Shown piece by piece: positions 45,348 through 53,314 of a stretch of 64,000 nucleotides of DNA (the first letter of the stretch is position 1; each line of letters opens with the position of its first letter). This DNA is from Candidatus Melainabacteria bacterium (GTDB lineage: Bacteria > Cyanobacteriota > Vampirovibrionia > Gastranaerophilales > Gastranaerophilaceae): NCBI GenBank assembly GCA_003258795.1, contig QHMH01000011.1:62001-126000 (forward strand), in the 5' to 3' direction. The notes under the pieces are model-generated. The model ran no database searches. It saw only the letters and a program-made list of their open reading frames with translations, and was not told the origin of the DNA. A program made the position numbers and the translations under genes.

Positions 45348-45947
45348 ATGGGTTGCTTAAAAAATATAATTAAATCAGTTATACTGTGTTTCGCTGTAAT
45401 TGGATTTATGTCAATTGGTGGCGGAGATTTTGTAAAAGAGAAATGGGCAGATTTTACCCAAAACTCTGCAAAACAAGCTGGAGAAAAGGCACAAAAATAT
45501 GGGGACTTTTCAAATATTCCAGATGAATACGAAATTTCAAACTCTGCAAGTCTTTTTGGATATAAAGGAGTAATCGCAGAACACAAATCAAGCGGACAAA
45601 AGATGATAATACTTGATTCAGATGACAATGTTTTATTTACTCCTGCAGATATTACCCAAAACAGAGTTGAGGGAAAAATAAATGCAATGACAAAAAAAAT
45701 AAAATACTCCGCAATAAACATAAAAGAACTAAAACTTGGTTCTAAAGGCACAATGAGAGCCTATGGAAAAACGGTACCTTATGTAAAATTTAACGCAAAA
45801 ATTTCAAAACTTCCATTGGGAGAAGTTGATGGAATGTTATCTGCATACGAAGATGAAAATAGTCACAAAATTTTGATTGCTGCAAATGAAAAAAATAAAT
45901 ATTCTCAAGTAATAACACAAGAATTTTTTAAAAATGTAAAAAAATAA
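45348..45947 (+). CDS. Hypothetical protein with one N-terminal membrane segment
   Basis: 199 residues. Residues 5-24 are hydrophobic (KNIIKSVILCFAVIGFMSIGG) with Cys3 and Cys14; the remainder is a soluble, probably beta-rich domain (GYKGVIAEHKSSGQKMIILD). No family recognised. The start at 45348 has a strong GGAGG seven bases upstream; an in-frame ATG at 45300 does not. Confidence 0.55.
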   Translation: MGCLKNIIKSVILCFAVIGFMSIGGGDFVKEKWADFTQNSAKQAGEKAQKYGDFSNIPDEYEISNSASLFGYKGVIAEHKSSGQKMIILDSDDNVLFTPADITQNRVEGKINAMTKKIKYSAINIKELKLGSKGTMRAYGKTVPYVKFNAKISKLPLGEVDGMLSAYEDENSHKILIAANEKNKYSQVITQEFFKNVKK

Positions 45948-45977
45948 ATTTTGGTGATATAATAAAAGGGAAGTCAT

Positions 45978-46050
45978 GGGCTTGTAGCGCAGTTGGTAGC
46001 GCAGGAGACTCTTAATCTTTTGGTCGTGGGTTCGAGTCCCACCAAGCCCA
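45978..46050 (+). tRNA. tRNA-Lys (CTT)
   Basis: 73 bases. Acceptor GGGCTTG with CAAGCCC, D stem GCGC/GCGC, anticodon loop CTCTTAA with CTT, T arm GTGGG TTCGAGT CCCAC. CCA is not encoded. It is very similar in its arms to tRNA-Met at 18155. Confidence 0.95.
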
Positions 46051-46055
46051 TAGTT

Positions 46056-46082
46056 AAAAAACAGGGAAATTCCTGTTTTTTT
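46056..46082 (+). terminator. Terminator after tRNA-Lys
   Basis: AAAAACAGG pairs with CCTGTTTTT across six bases, with more T residues following. Confidence 0.85.
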
Positions 46083-46096
46083 TATTGCATTATATT

Positions 46097-46417
46097 TTAC
46101 GCAACTTTTATTGTATACCCGAGTTCTTTTAAAATTTTTGCAAGAGTATCAAGTCTTGGAACCTTTTTACCATTAAATAAAGTGTATAAATTTGTTCTAT
46201 CAATATTCACCTTTTTGGCAAAAGATGAAACGCTTTCTCTTGCCTTAATAACTTTTTCTAATGACTTAAAGAACTTATTGAAATCTCCATCTGTAATATA
46301 TTCTGCTAATGAAATATTTAAGTATTCTTTTTGAAATTCAGCATCGAAAAAATGTTTTTCAGAAAGTTCACCATAAGGTATTGTGTTTTCTTTTAATTTG
46401 TTAATGTTTAAATCCAT
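46097..46417 (-). CDS. HigA-like antitoxin (addiction-module antidote family)
   Basis: 106 residues: EKHFFDAEFQKEYLN and AEYITDGDFNKFFKSLEKVIKARESVSSFAKKV, then the helix-turn-helix RTNLYTLFNGKKVPRLDTLAKILKELG, typical of the Xre-type antidote proteins of HigBA/GP49 modules. The start at 46417 has AAGGA about nine bases upstream. The toxin gene just upstream is truncated, so this is an orphan antitoxin. Confidence 0.85.
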   Translation of the reverse strand: MDLNINKLKENTIPYGELSEKHFFDAEFQKEYLNISLAEYITDGDFNKFFKSLEKVIKARESVSSFAKKVNIDRTNLYTLFNGKKVPRLDTLAKILKELGYTIKVA

Positions 46418-46418
46418 T

Positions 46419-46634
46419 TTATTTATTCCTTTCAACCAAATCTTGCAAATACTTTTTAGCCTTTTTGATATCCTCCACTTGAGTACTTTTATCACCAGCA
46501 CATAGTAAGATTACGATAATATCATTAGCTTCTGTGAAATAAATTCTATACCCACTTCCGAAGTTAAATCGTAGTTCAAAAATCTCGTTACTTATTTTTT
46601 TAAAATCATATTGTAGTCTAAAAACAACAGTTTG
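46419..46634 (-). pseudogene. HigB/RelE-like toxin remnant, 5' truncated
   Basis: The frame open from a TGA at 46635-46637 encodes about 71 residues with EIFELRFNFGSGYRIYF, VILLCAGDKSTQ and DIKKAKKYLQ, which is the C-terminal two thirds of phage-Gp49-like/HigB killer proteins (normally about 100-110 residues). There is no ATG, GTG or TTG in frame before the conserved core, and the next gene's 3' end lies 25 bases further. It ends one base before the antitoxin ATG, the normal toxin-antitoxin spacing. Confidence 0.75.
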
Positions 46635-46638
46635 TCAA
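46610..46638 (-). promoter_or_regulatory. Consensus promoter inside the toxin remnant
   Basis: TTGACA (46633-46638), 17 bases, TACAAT (46610-46615): near-perfect sigma-70. It would transcribe the remnant and the antitoxin. Confidence 0.65.
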
Positions 46639-46660
46639 GATTGGTTGTGTTTGCAAAAAA

Positions 46661-49132
46661 CTACAAAAATTTAGCGGTTTTTGATTTATCACACGATTTT
46701 AACTCATTTGATGCTCCACAAAAGATTATTTCTCCTCCAGCTTCGCCACCTTCAGGTCCCATATCAATAATGTAATCAGCATTTCTTATTACATCCAAAT
46801 CGTGTTCAATAACAATTACAGTTGCTCCATTGTCAATAAGGGTTTGAAATACGTTCAAAAGAGTTTGCACATCAAGTGGATGCAATCCTATTGTTGGTTC
46901 ATCAAAAATAAAAACAGAATCCGATTGTGTTTTTCGCATTTCGCTTGCTAATTTTAATCTCTGTGCCTCCCCTCCGGAAAGACTTGGAGTTGCTTCTCCT
47001 AACGTTAAATATCCCAAACCTAAGTCTTTTAATATTTGTAAACGCTGACAAACAAGATTTAAACCTTTACAAGCATCTATTGCCGTATTTACATCCATTG
47101 ACATTATTTCTGGGAGGGAATATCCGTTAAATTTAATTTGCTTCGCAGATTTGTCATATCTACAACCGCCACAATCAGGACACGGTATTTCTACATCTGG
47201 CAAAAACTGAACGTCAAGGTTAATCACGCCAGTTCCATCACAAGTTTGACAACGCAATTTCCCTGTATTATAAGAAAAATCTCCAGCTTTGTAATTTAGA
47301 TTAAGACTTTTTGCTGTTTTTACAAATGTTTTTCTGAGTTCGTCGTGAATATTAGCGTAAGTAGCAACAGTAGAACGAATATTTATGCCAATCGGAGTTG
47401 CATCTAATAGTTTAACATGTTTTATACCTTCTGCCTCAATCGTTTTTACATGCTTAGGAAGTTTTTTATTATTGGAAATTGATTCAAGTGCAGGCGCTAA
47501 ACTTTCCAAAACCATTGTTGTTTTTCCTGAACCTGAAACGCCTGTTACAACAGTTAAACGTCCTTTTGGAATTTTTACTTGCAATGGTTTTACTGTATGA
47601 ATAGACTCTGTATTCATAATTATTTTACCAAATTCAAACATATCACTTGAATTTGCTTGTTTTCTAATTGCTTTCTGTTTTTGATTTGACAAAAATTTAC
47701 CAATAATAGATTTTTTGTTATTTTCTAAATCTTTAACCGTTCCTTCTGCAATTACATAACCACCATTGACTCCAGCATTTGGACCCATTTCAATAATCCA
47801 ATCCGACTCAGTCAAAATTTGAGTATCATGATCAACCAAGACAATCGAGTTTCCATCATCAATTAAATCATGCATAACATTTTTTAACCCAATAATATTA
47901 GAAGGGTGCAATCCAATTGAAGGTTCATCCAAAACATACAGAACACCTGTTGTACGGTTTCGTACTGCACGAGCAAGTTGCATTCTTTGACGTTCCCCTG
48001 TGGAAAGTGTTGATGTAGCTCTATCCAAAGTTAAGTAGCTCAAACCTAAGTCCATAAGACGTTTTGCAACTGTTAAAAATGATTCACAAATCACCTCTGC
48101 CATTGGTTGCATTTCTTCTGACAAAGACATTGGAATTTTCTTTACCCACTCAACAAGATCTTTCAATGTCTTTGTGCATGCTTCATCAAGTGATATTCCC
48201 ATAATTTGTGGATATCTTGCCTTTTGCGATAAACGAGTACCATTACAGTCTGGACAAATATCCTGTTTCAAAAACTTTTCAACACGCTTCATACTTTTTT
48301 CATCTTTAACTTTGGCTAAAGCATTTTCTACTGTATAAACAGCATTGTAGTATGTAAAATCAAGTTCTCCCGCTTGGTTGGTATTTTTTGCTTTATAAAA
48401 TATGTGTTTCTTTTCTGCTGGACCGTTATATACAATATCTTTTTCTCTGTCAGTTAAATCTTTAAATGGAATATTTGTTCTAACTCCCATTTCTCGACAA
48501 ACGTCAGTCATCAATGACCACATAAGCGTTCCCCAAGGTGCAACTGCCCCTTCATCAATCGTTAAAGTTTCATCTGGAACTAAGGTCGATTTATCAACAG
48601 TCCTTATAATTCCTGTTCCTCCGCATGTTTGACAAGCACCTTGACTATTAAATGCCAATTCCTCCGCTGATGGAGCGAAAAAATGAGTTTTACACACAGG
48701 ACAAATAAGTTCCTGTTCACTTGCCACTGACAAAGTTGGGGCATGATAATGTCCATTTGGACAACGATGACTCGCAAGTCTTGAAAACATAAGACGCAAA
48801 CTGTTTAAAAGTTCTGTTCCCGTTCCAAAGGTACTCCTAACTCCAGAAATTGTTGGTCGTTGGTGTAGCGCAAGTGATGCTGGCACGTATAAAACTTCGT
48901 CAACAAGAGCTTTTTCTGCTTGTGTCATTCTACGACGTGTGTAAGTTGAAAGAGCTTCTAAATATCTTCTTGAACCTTCTGAATATAAAACTCCCAATGC
49001 AAGGGAAGATTTTCCAGAGCCTGAAACCCCAGCTATGCCAACAATCTTATTAAGTGGAATGTCTACATCTATATTTTTAAGATTGTGAACTCTCGCTCCT
49101 CTGACTTTTATAGAACTAATTTTGTTACTCAT
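46661..49132 (-). CDS. UvrA-like ABC ATPase paralogue lacking the UvrB-binding domain
   Basis: 823 residues instead of about 940. Two ABC modules: Walker A GVSGSGKSSLALGV and GVSGSGKTTMVLES, signatures LSTGERQRMQLARA and LSGGEAQRLKLAS, and zinc fingers CQTCGGTG and CQTCDGTG with CPDCGGCRYD. The stretch between the first finger and TLTIDEGA is too short to hold the UvrB-interaction domain. Such UvrA2-like proteins are linked to drug tolerance rather than core repair. The start at 49132 has AAGGGAT seven bases upstream. Confidence 0.85.
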   Translation of the reverse strand: MSNKISSIKVRGARVHNLKNIDVDIPLNKIVGIAGVSGSGKSSLALGVLYSEGSRRYLEALSTYTRRRMTQAEKALVDEVLYVPASLALHQRPTISGVRSTFGTGTELLNSLRLMFSRLASHRCPNGHYHAPTLSVASEQELICPVCKTHFFAPSAEELAFNSQGACQTCGGTGIIRTVDKSTLVPDETLTIDEGAVAPWGTLMWSLMTDVCREMGVRTNIPFKDLTDREKDIVYNGPAEKKHIFYKAKNTNQAGELDFTYYNAVYTVENALAKVKDEKSMKRVEKFLKQDICPDCNGTRLSQKARYPQIMGISLDEACTKTLKDLVEWVKKIPMSLSEEMQPMAEVICESFLTVAKRLMDLGLSYLTLDRATSTLSTGERQRMQLARAVRNRTTGVLYVLDEPSIGLHPSNIIGLKNVMHDLIDDGNSIVLVDHDTQILTESDWIIEMGPNAGVNGGYVIAEGTVKDLENNKKSIIGKFLSNQKQKAIRKQANSSDMFEFGKIIMNTESIHTVKPLQVKIPKGRLTVVTGVSGSGKTTMVLESLAPALESISNNKKLPKHVKTIEAEGIKHVKLLDATPIGINIRSTVATYANIHDELRKTFVKTAKSLNLNYKAGDFSYNTGKLRCQTCDGTGVINLDVQFLPDVEIPCPDCGGCRYDKSAKQIKFNGYSLPEIMSMDVNTAIDACKGLNLVCQRLQILKDLGLGYLTLGEATPSLSGGEAQRLKLASEMRKTQSDSVFIFDEPTIGLHPLDVQTLLNVFQTLIDNGATVIVIEHDLDVIRNADYIIDMGPEGGEAGGEIIFCGASNELKSCDKSKTAKFL

Positions 49133-49248
49133 AAAATTATCCCTTGATAATATTATAATCTGAAATTGAGATTTTTTAATCATAAAATCAAAATTTCAAA
49201 ACAAGATTTTTTAGTTAAATTACATCCAACAATCGTAAAAACAAATTA

Positions 49249-49872
49249 TTATCTTAATTTGTAAATATCTTCAACCTCTTTATCATTTAGCAAAACTGCG
49301 CCACCTAACAATTTCGTATTAAGTACAACCTGTGCATAAGTTTCTGCAAGTTCAAGCTTCAAATATGCCTGCTTAAAATTGACATCCCCAACTATTACTC
49401 CATGGTTTGCCATTAAAACTGCATTATAATCTTTAAAATACTTTGCAGTTTTTTCAACCAACTCATCAGATGAAGGAAGTGCATATTCAGCAAGTGGAAT
49501 TTGTCCAAAATAAAATACATTTTCTGCTAAAACTGGTTTATCTAAAGGTATTCTTGCTGCTGCGAAAGAGCACAAAAATACAGGGTGAACATGTATTATT
49601 GCGTTTATATCAGGTCTTTGTTTATAAAATTCAATATGTAATTTCTTTTCACTGGAAGCTTTTTTCTCACCTTGAATAATATTTCCACTAAAATCAATAA
49701 CAGTAAGTTCATCATCTTCTAAAAATCCATTTGAAGATCCAGATGAGGTAATTACAATTTTATCTTCTACTCTTTTGGAAATATTGCCTGATAACCCTGG
49801 AGAATATCCTTTTTCTCCTACGAGTTTCCCTATTTCTTTAATTTCTTTTTTTGCTTGCTCAATTCTATACAT
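49249..49872 (-). CDS. Class II aldolase/adducin family protein
   Basis: 207 residues: SGNISKRVEDKIVITSSG, SEKKLHIEFYK, IIHVHPVF and MANHGVIV give the zinc histidines and the glutamate of the L-fuculose-1-phosphate aldolase/ribulose-5-P epimerase fold. Substrate unknown. Its ATG overlaps the stop of the LptD-like gene by one base (TAATG), so translation is coupled, an odd pairing of sugar aldolase and envelope assembly. Confidence 0.8.
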   Translation of the reverse strand: MYRIEQAKKEIKEIGKLVGEKGYSPGLSGNISKRVEDKIVITSSGSSNGFLEDDELTVIDFSGNIIQGEKKASSEKKLHIEFYKQRPDINAIIHVHPVFLCSFAAARIPLDKPVLAENVFYFGQIPLAEYALPSSDELVEKTAKYFKDYNAVLMANHGVIVGDVNFKQAYLKLELAETYAQVVLNTKLLGGAVLLNDKEVEDIYKLR

Positions 49873-51980
49873 TATAATCTTTCATCCTCAACAATGTCAG
49901 TAACCTCTGCCCTTTCTATTACAGGCTCATCTGAAACAAGCTCGGTTTTATCTCGTTCAAACAATGTTGTATCTTCGTCTTTTCCTGAGTTTTCACCAAT
50001 CGTATCTGGGTTTTTAACAATCATTCTATCATAATCCATCTTCATACCTTTCGCATCAAGATTCATTGACATTGTTACGAATGATTGTTGTCTTATAACG
50101 TCATAACCAATATTCAATCTTAAATCATCTGGACCTATTGCAACAAAGAAAGCATTTTCTTGAAGCAGTTTTTCATTCCAAGAATCTTGTGAAAGGTTTA
50201 GAGAAACAAGCCATGATGCGGTTAAATACTTACAAATTCTTAAACTTTCTCTTGCATACGCATTTGATTTCCCGTACATATATCTGTCGAAGTTAATCAA
50301 TGGAGTTTTATCATCATAGGCTGATGCGAAATATCCAATATCTTGCATCCAGCGATGATATTGAGTATGCAATTGAGGTCCAATTCTTCCAATAAATTGA
50401 GTTCCTCCTGTACCATAAACAGTTGCCGCCCCTTGTCCAATAACACTAAATCTCAAGTTAACTGGATTTGTTGCTTCATCGTTGATCTTAAATAGTGTTT
50501 GGTTAATTTCTGCCATATACTTTCCTCTGAAAGTTCCAACACCATCAGTTCCCAGAGGTACGGCATTATCTAACCCATCCTGAAAATAACCACCTGCAAG
50601 TCTGTGTGTAAACATCATATCCATATCTTTTGCCAAGAAATTTCTGTGCATTACACTATTTTGATAAACTAACTCACCACCTAATCTTGGTTTTCTATAT
50701 CCCATAAACCAGTCATCAATAAATCTATTGGCTGAATATTGGAAATTCAAATGATCATCCAAATATTGAATACCTTTCATTAAAAAGACTTTATTTGCAG
50801 TACCATAAGCAATTTCAGTTCTGTTTGTTGCCGACTTAAACTTTGCAATTCCACCAAAACCGACTGTACTTTCATCATTACCGCCTTGATAATTTACCAT
50901 TGGCAAAAGTTTTAAGGTAGAGCCCATTGGAGTGTCAAAAACAAACCCCGGACCAGCATACATACCCAAATCTGTCAATGTGCCAATTTCTGGAATATCC
51001 GTTTCTACATAATCTCTGTTTTTGTTTGTATGAACAGTTATTGCAGGAATAAAGCCTATTTTTTTGTCGTTAAAGTATATATCTGCCTTTTTTAAGGTTA
51101 CAGTGTCGTGATCTTTTTTGGAATTAAGAATCAAGTCTGTTGTTTTTATTTTCAATTTAGAACCTGCAGATTCCTTAAATAATGCACTTTTTTCGTTATC
51201 TGGAACATACATTCTTTCAAGATCAGGTCCGTACATTTCAGAACGCATTTTTATCATTGTTTTCTTTGTGATGAACATAGAACCTTGTTCTTGAATTAAC
51301 TTATCACCATACATATATCCAAGTTTTGAACGAAAATGAACTTGTCCAAATTGAGTTTCTGGATTATCCAAAACAACATTTTCTTCGTTCATATTGACAA
51401 CAAGATAATCACCTTCCATTTTCATTGACTCTTTTGTCAAAACGACATGACCAACTGCAGTTATTTTATTTGTTGTTTGGTTATAAATTAACTTGTCACA
51501 AGTCAAAACAGCATTGTTCTGAGGAAATCTCATAGCAACATGACCTGTCGCTTCAAGCTCAGTTCTGTCAGCAAAGTACTCCATTTCATCACAATCTGTA
51601 ACTATTTGTTCGCTTCCAGTCTGTTCGACTTCTTCAACTTGTACGGTTTTTTGTCTTCCATTTTTTAAATATAATCTCAACTTTTTCACTGGTGTTATAG
51701 TTCGTGGATGATATTCATGAACAGGATCTTTTTCAATAATTTCTTTACCCAATAGTTCATTTGCCATCTCTTTTTCACGTTGCTTTTGAACTGTTGTTTT
51801 TTGAGTAAACAAATTATCTGTATACTGATTAACCTCACTAAAAGAATTAAGAAGTTCTTGTTGTTTTTCCCTGTCAGAAATAACTTTTGGCTCTTGATAT
51901 TCTTGAACATCTTGAATAGCAAAAGCTGCATTAAAACTTGTTAAAACTATGGTTAATATAAAGATTATCGATTTTTTCAT
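49872..51980 (-). CDS. LptD/OstA-like outer-membrane LPS-assembly protein
   Basis: 702 residues. Signal peptide (IIFILTIVLTSFNAAFA), a periplasmic OstA/LptA-like beta-jellyroll at residues 120-300 (EYFADRTELEATGHVAMRF, CDKLIYNQTTNKITAVGHV), then a long beta-barrel region with many aromatic-ended strands. By family it inserts lipopolysaccharide into the outer leaflet. The plug Cys pairs of proteobacterial LptD are not obvious. AGGA lies eight bases upstream. Confidence 0.8.
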   Translation of the reverse strand: MKKSIIFILTIVLTSFNAAFAIQDVQEYQEPKVISDREKQQELLNSFSEVNQYTDNLFTQKTTVQKQREKEMANELLGKEIIEKDPVHEYHPRTITPVKKLRLYLKNGRQKTVQVEEVEQTGSEQIVTDCDEMEYFADRTELEATGHVAMRFPQNNAVLTCDKLIYNQTTNKITAVGHVVLTKESMKMEGDYLVVNMNEENVVLDNPETQFGQVHFRSKLGYMYGDKLIQEQGSMFITKKTMIKMRSEMYGPDLERMYVPDNEKSALFKESAGSKLKIKTTDLILNSKKDHDTVTLKKADIYFNDKKIGFIPAITVHTNKNRDYVETDIPEIGTLTDLGMYAGPGFVFDTPMGSTLKLLPMVNYQGGNDESTVGFGGIAKFKSATNRTEIAYGTANKVFLMKGIQYLDDHLNFQYSANRFIDDWFMGYRKPRLGGELVYQNSVMHRNFLAKDMDMMFTHRLAGGYFQDGLDNAVPLGTDGVGTFRGKYMAEINQTLFKINDEATNPVNLRFSVIGQGAATVYGTGGTQFIGRIGPQLHTQYHRWMQDIGYFASAYDDKTPLINFDRYMYGKSNAYARESLRICKYLTASWLVSLNLSQDSWNEKLLQENAFFVAIGPDDLRLNIGYDVIRQQSFVTMSMNLDAKGMKMDYDRMIVKNPDTIGENSGKDEDTTLFERDKTELVSDEPVIERAEVTDIVEDERL

Positions 51981-51995
51981 TATAATATTCCTATT

Positions 51996-53108
51996 TTATA
52001 GATAATTTAGTGGGTTTTGTGGTTTACCCTTTATTCTGACTTCAAAGTGAACGTGAGGTCCGGTAGAATAACCAGTTGTACCTTCTTTAGCAATTACTTG
52101 ACCTCTTTGAACTCTTTGCCCATTAGAAACATTGAAAGAATTCAAGTGGGCATATAGCGTAGTTATTGATTTTCCGTTAATTTTACCATGGTCAATCATA
52201 ACAACTTTACCATATCCACCATACCAGCCGACATAAATAACTTTTCCGTTGTCAGCAGCTTTAACACTGCCATTATAAGGACCCGCAATATCAAGTCCCG
52301 AGTGGAATGTTCTGCTCTTGAAGATTGGGTGTGTTCTCCATCCAAAAGGAGAAGTTATTCTACCCCTGATTGGCCACAAGAATTTTGCACCCAATTTGTA
52401 ACTTTCTTTTGAAGATTTATGCGACAACATAGACTGAATACTACCAGATTGCTTTGCCAATTCTCTTTCAGCCTTTTCGTAAGTTTTTCTGTCTGTTTGC
52501 AATCTTAAAATCATTCGTTGATTTTTTACAATTTCTTTTTTTACGTCTTTTTGTTCTTTGTTAATTGTGTTTATTGATCTCGAAATGGTTCTCTTTTCTG
52601 TTTCAATTTGTCGTTTTAGAGAAGCAATTTCCTTTGCTTTTTGACGAGCCTCTTTCATCGAGTTGAAATCTTGCTTAATTATCAAACCTTCAAAATAAAA
52701 TCTATCATTAAATTGGTTTACATCTTCTGCAACAAGAAGCAACTCAAAAAATCCGTGTCTTTGAGTTTTGAAGATTTGACGAATTCTTCTTCTCATCTGA
52801 AAATCAATTGCTCTATACTCTCCAGTTGCCTTAGCTAAATCTCTTTGCAGACTTGTTAATTTACTTTGAGCTGTATTATATTCACCTTTTGATTTTTGGA
52901 GAGAAGTTGTAATATTTTCTAACTTTTGTTGATTTTTATACAGTTTTCCGGTTTCAACATTTTCAAGCCATTTTAAATGGTTGATTTTTTTTCTGTGAGA
53001 TTTTTGGTTAACTGCGAAACATGGCTGGCAAAAAGACATGATAATCAGCCCTGCGAGCAGGGAAATCAAAAAACTTTTTTTTACACATATCTTTTTCATT
53101 ACGTTCAT
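51996..53108 (-). CDS. EnvC-like murein hydrolase activator (M23/LytM domain)
   Basis: 370 residues. Signal peptide (FLISLLAGLIIMSFCQPCFA), two long coiled-coil stretches (residues 40-110 and 140-220), then a LytM domain: GWRTHPIFKSRTFHSGLDIAG and GPHVHFEVR. The zinc ligands (H..HxxxD and HxH) are present, so it could cleave crosslinks itself or activate amidases at division. Its ATG overlaps the stop of a 34-residue upstream gene (TAATG); a second ATG lies at 53099. Confidence 0.85.
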   Translation of the reverse strand: MNVMKKICVKKSFLISLLAGLIIMSFCQPCFAVNQKSHRKKINHLKWLENVETGKLYKNQQKLENITTSLQKSKGEYNTAQSKLTSLQRDLAKATGEYRAIDFQMRRRIRQIFKTQRHGFFELLLVAEDVNQFNDRFYFEGLIIKQDFNSMKEARQKAKEIASLKRQIETEKRTISRSINTINKEQKDVKKEIVKNQRMILRLQTDRKTYEKAERELAKQSGSIQSMLSHKSSKESYKLGAKFLWPIRGRITSPFGWRTHPIFKSRTFHSGLDIAGPYNGSVKAADNGKVIYVGWYGGYGKVVMIDHGKINGKSITTLYAHLNSFNVSNGQRVQRGQVIAKEGTTGYSTGPHVHFEVRIKGKPQNPLNYL

Positions 53109-53212
53109 TATTTCAAAAACAAAGGTAACATTAGTATCCCAACCGTCCAAGCACCGAATGACAATGCTATAATTGCGATTATTACTTTTTGATGTTTTCT
53201 AAAAAATTCCAT
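53108..53212 (-). CDS. 34-residue membrane microprotein
   Basis: MEFFRKHQKVIIAIIALSFG then a hydrophobic run ending PLFLK: a short basic head and one transmembrane helix, resembling the N-terminal anchor of SurA/PpiD-type foldases without the rest. GGAG lies seven bases before the ATG, and the stop is fused (TAATG) to the start of the M23 gene. Both signals favour a real gene or at least a translated leader for the M23 gene. Confidence 0.55.
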   Translation of the reverse strand: MEFFRKHQKVIIAIIALSFGAWTVGILMLPLFLK

Positions 53213-53279
53213 TTTGTACTCCAAACTATATTTTTAATTTTACTATTAACCCCCTAAAAAAACAAGGATTTTAAAACAA

Positions 53280-53308
53280 TTGAAAAAAAAGTTAAAATCG
53301 GATAATAT
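53280..53308 (+). promoter_or_regulatory. Leaderless promoter of the P-loop/TPR gene
   Basis: TTGAAA (53280-53285), 17 bases, TAATAT (53303-53308), then six bases and ATG; no ribosome binding site. Confidence 0.6.
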
Positions 53309-53314
53309 ATACAT

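Noticed and set aside
46418..46501. N-terminal extension of the antitoxin (start at 46501)
   Set aside because: The extra 28 residues are basic junk read out of frame through the toxin remnant; AAGGA supports 46417.
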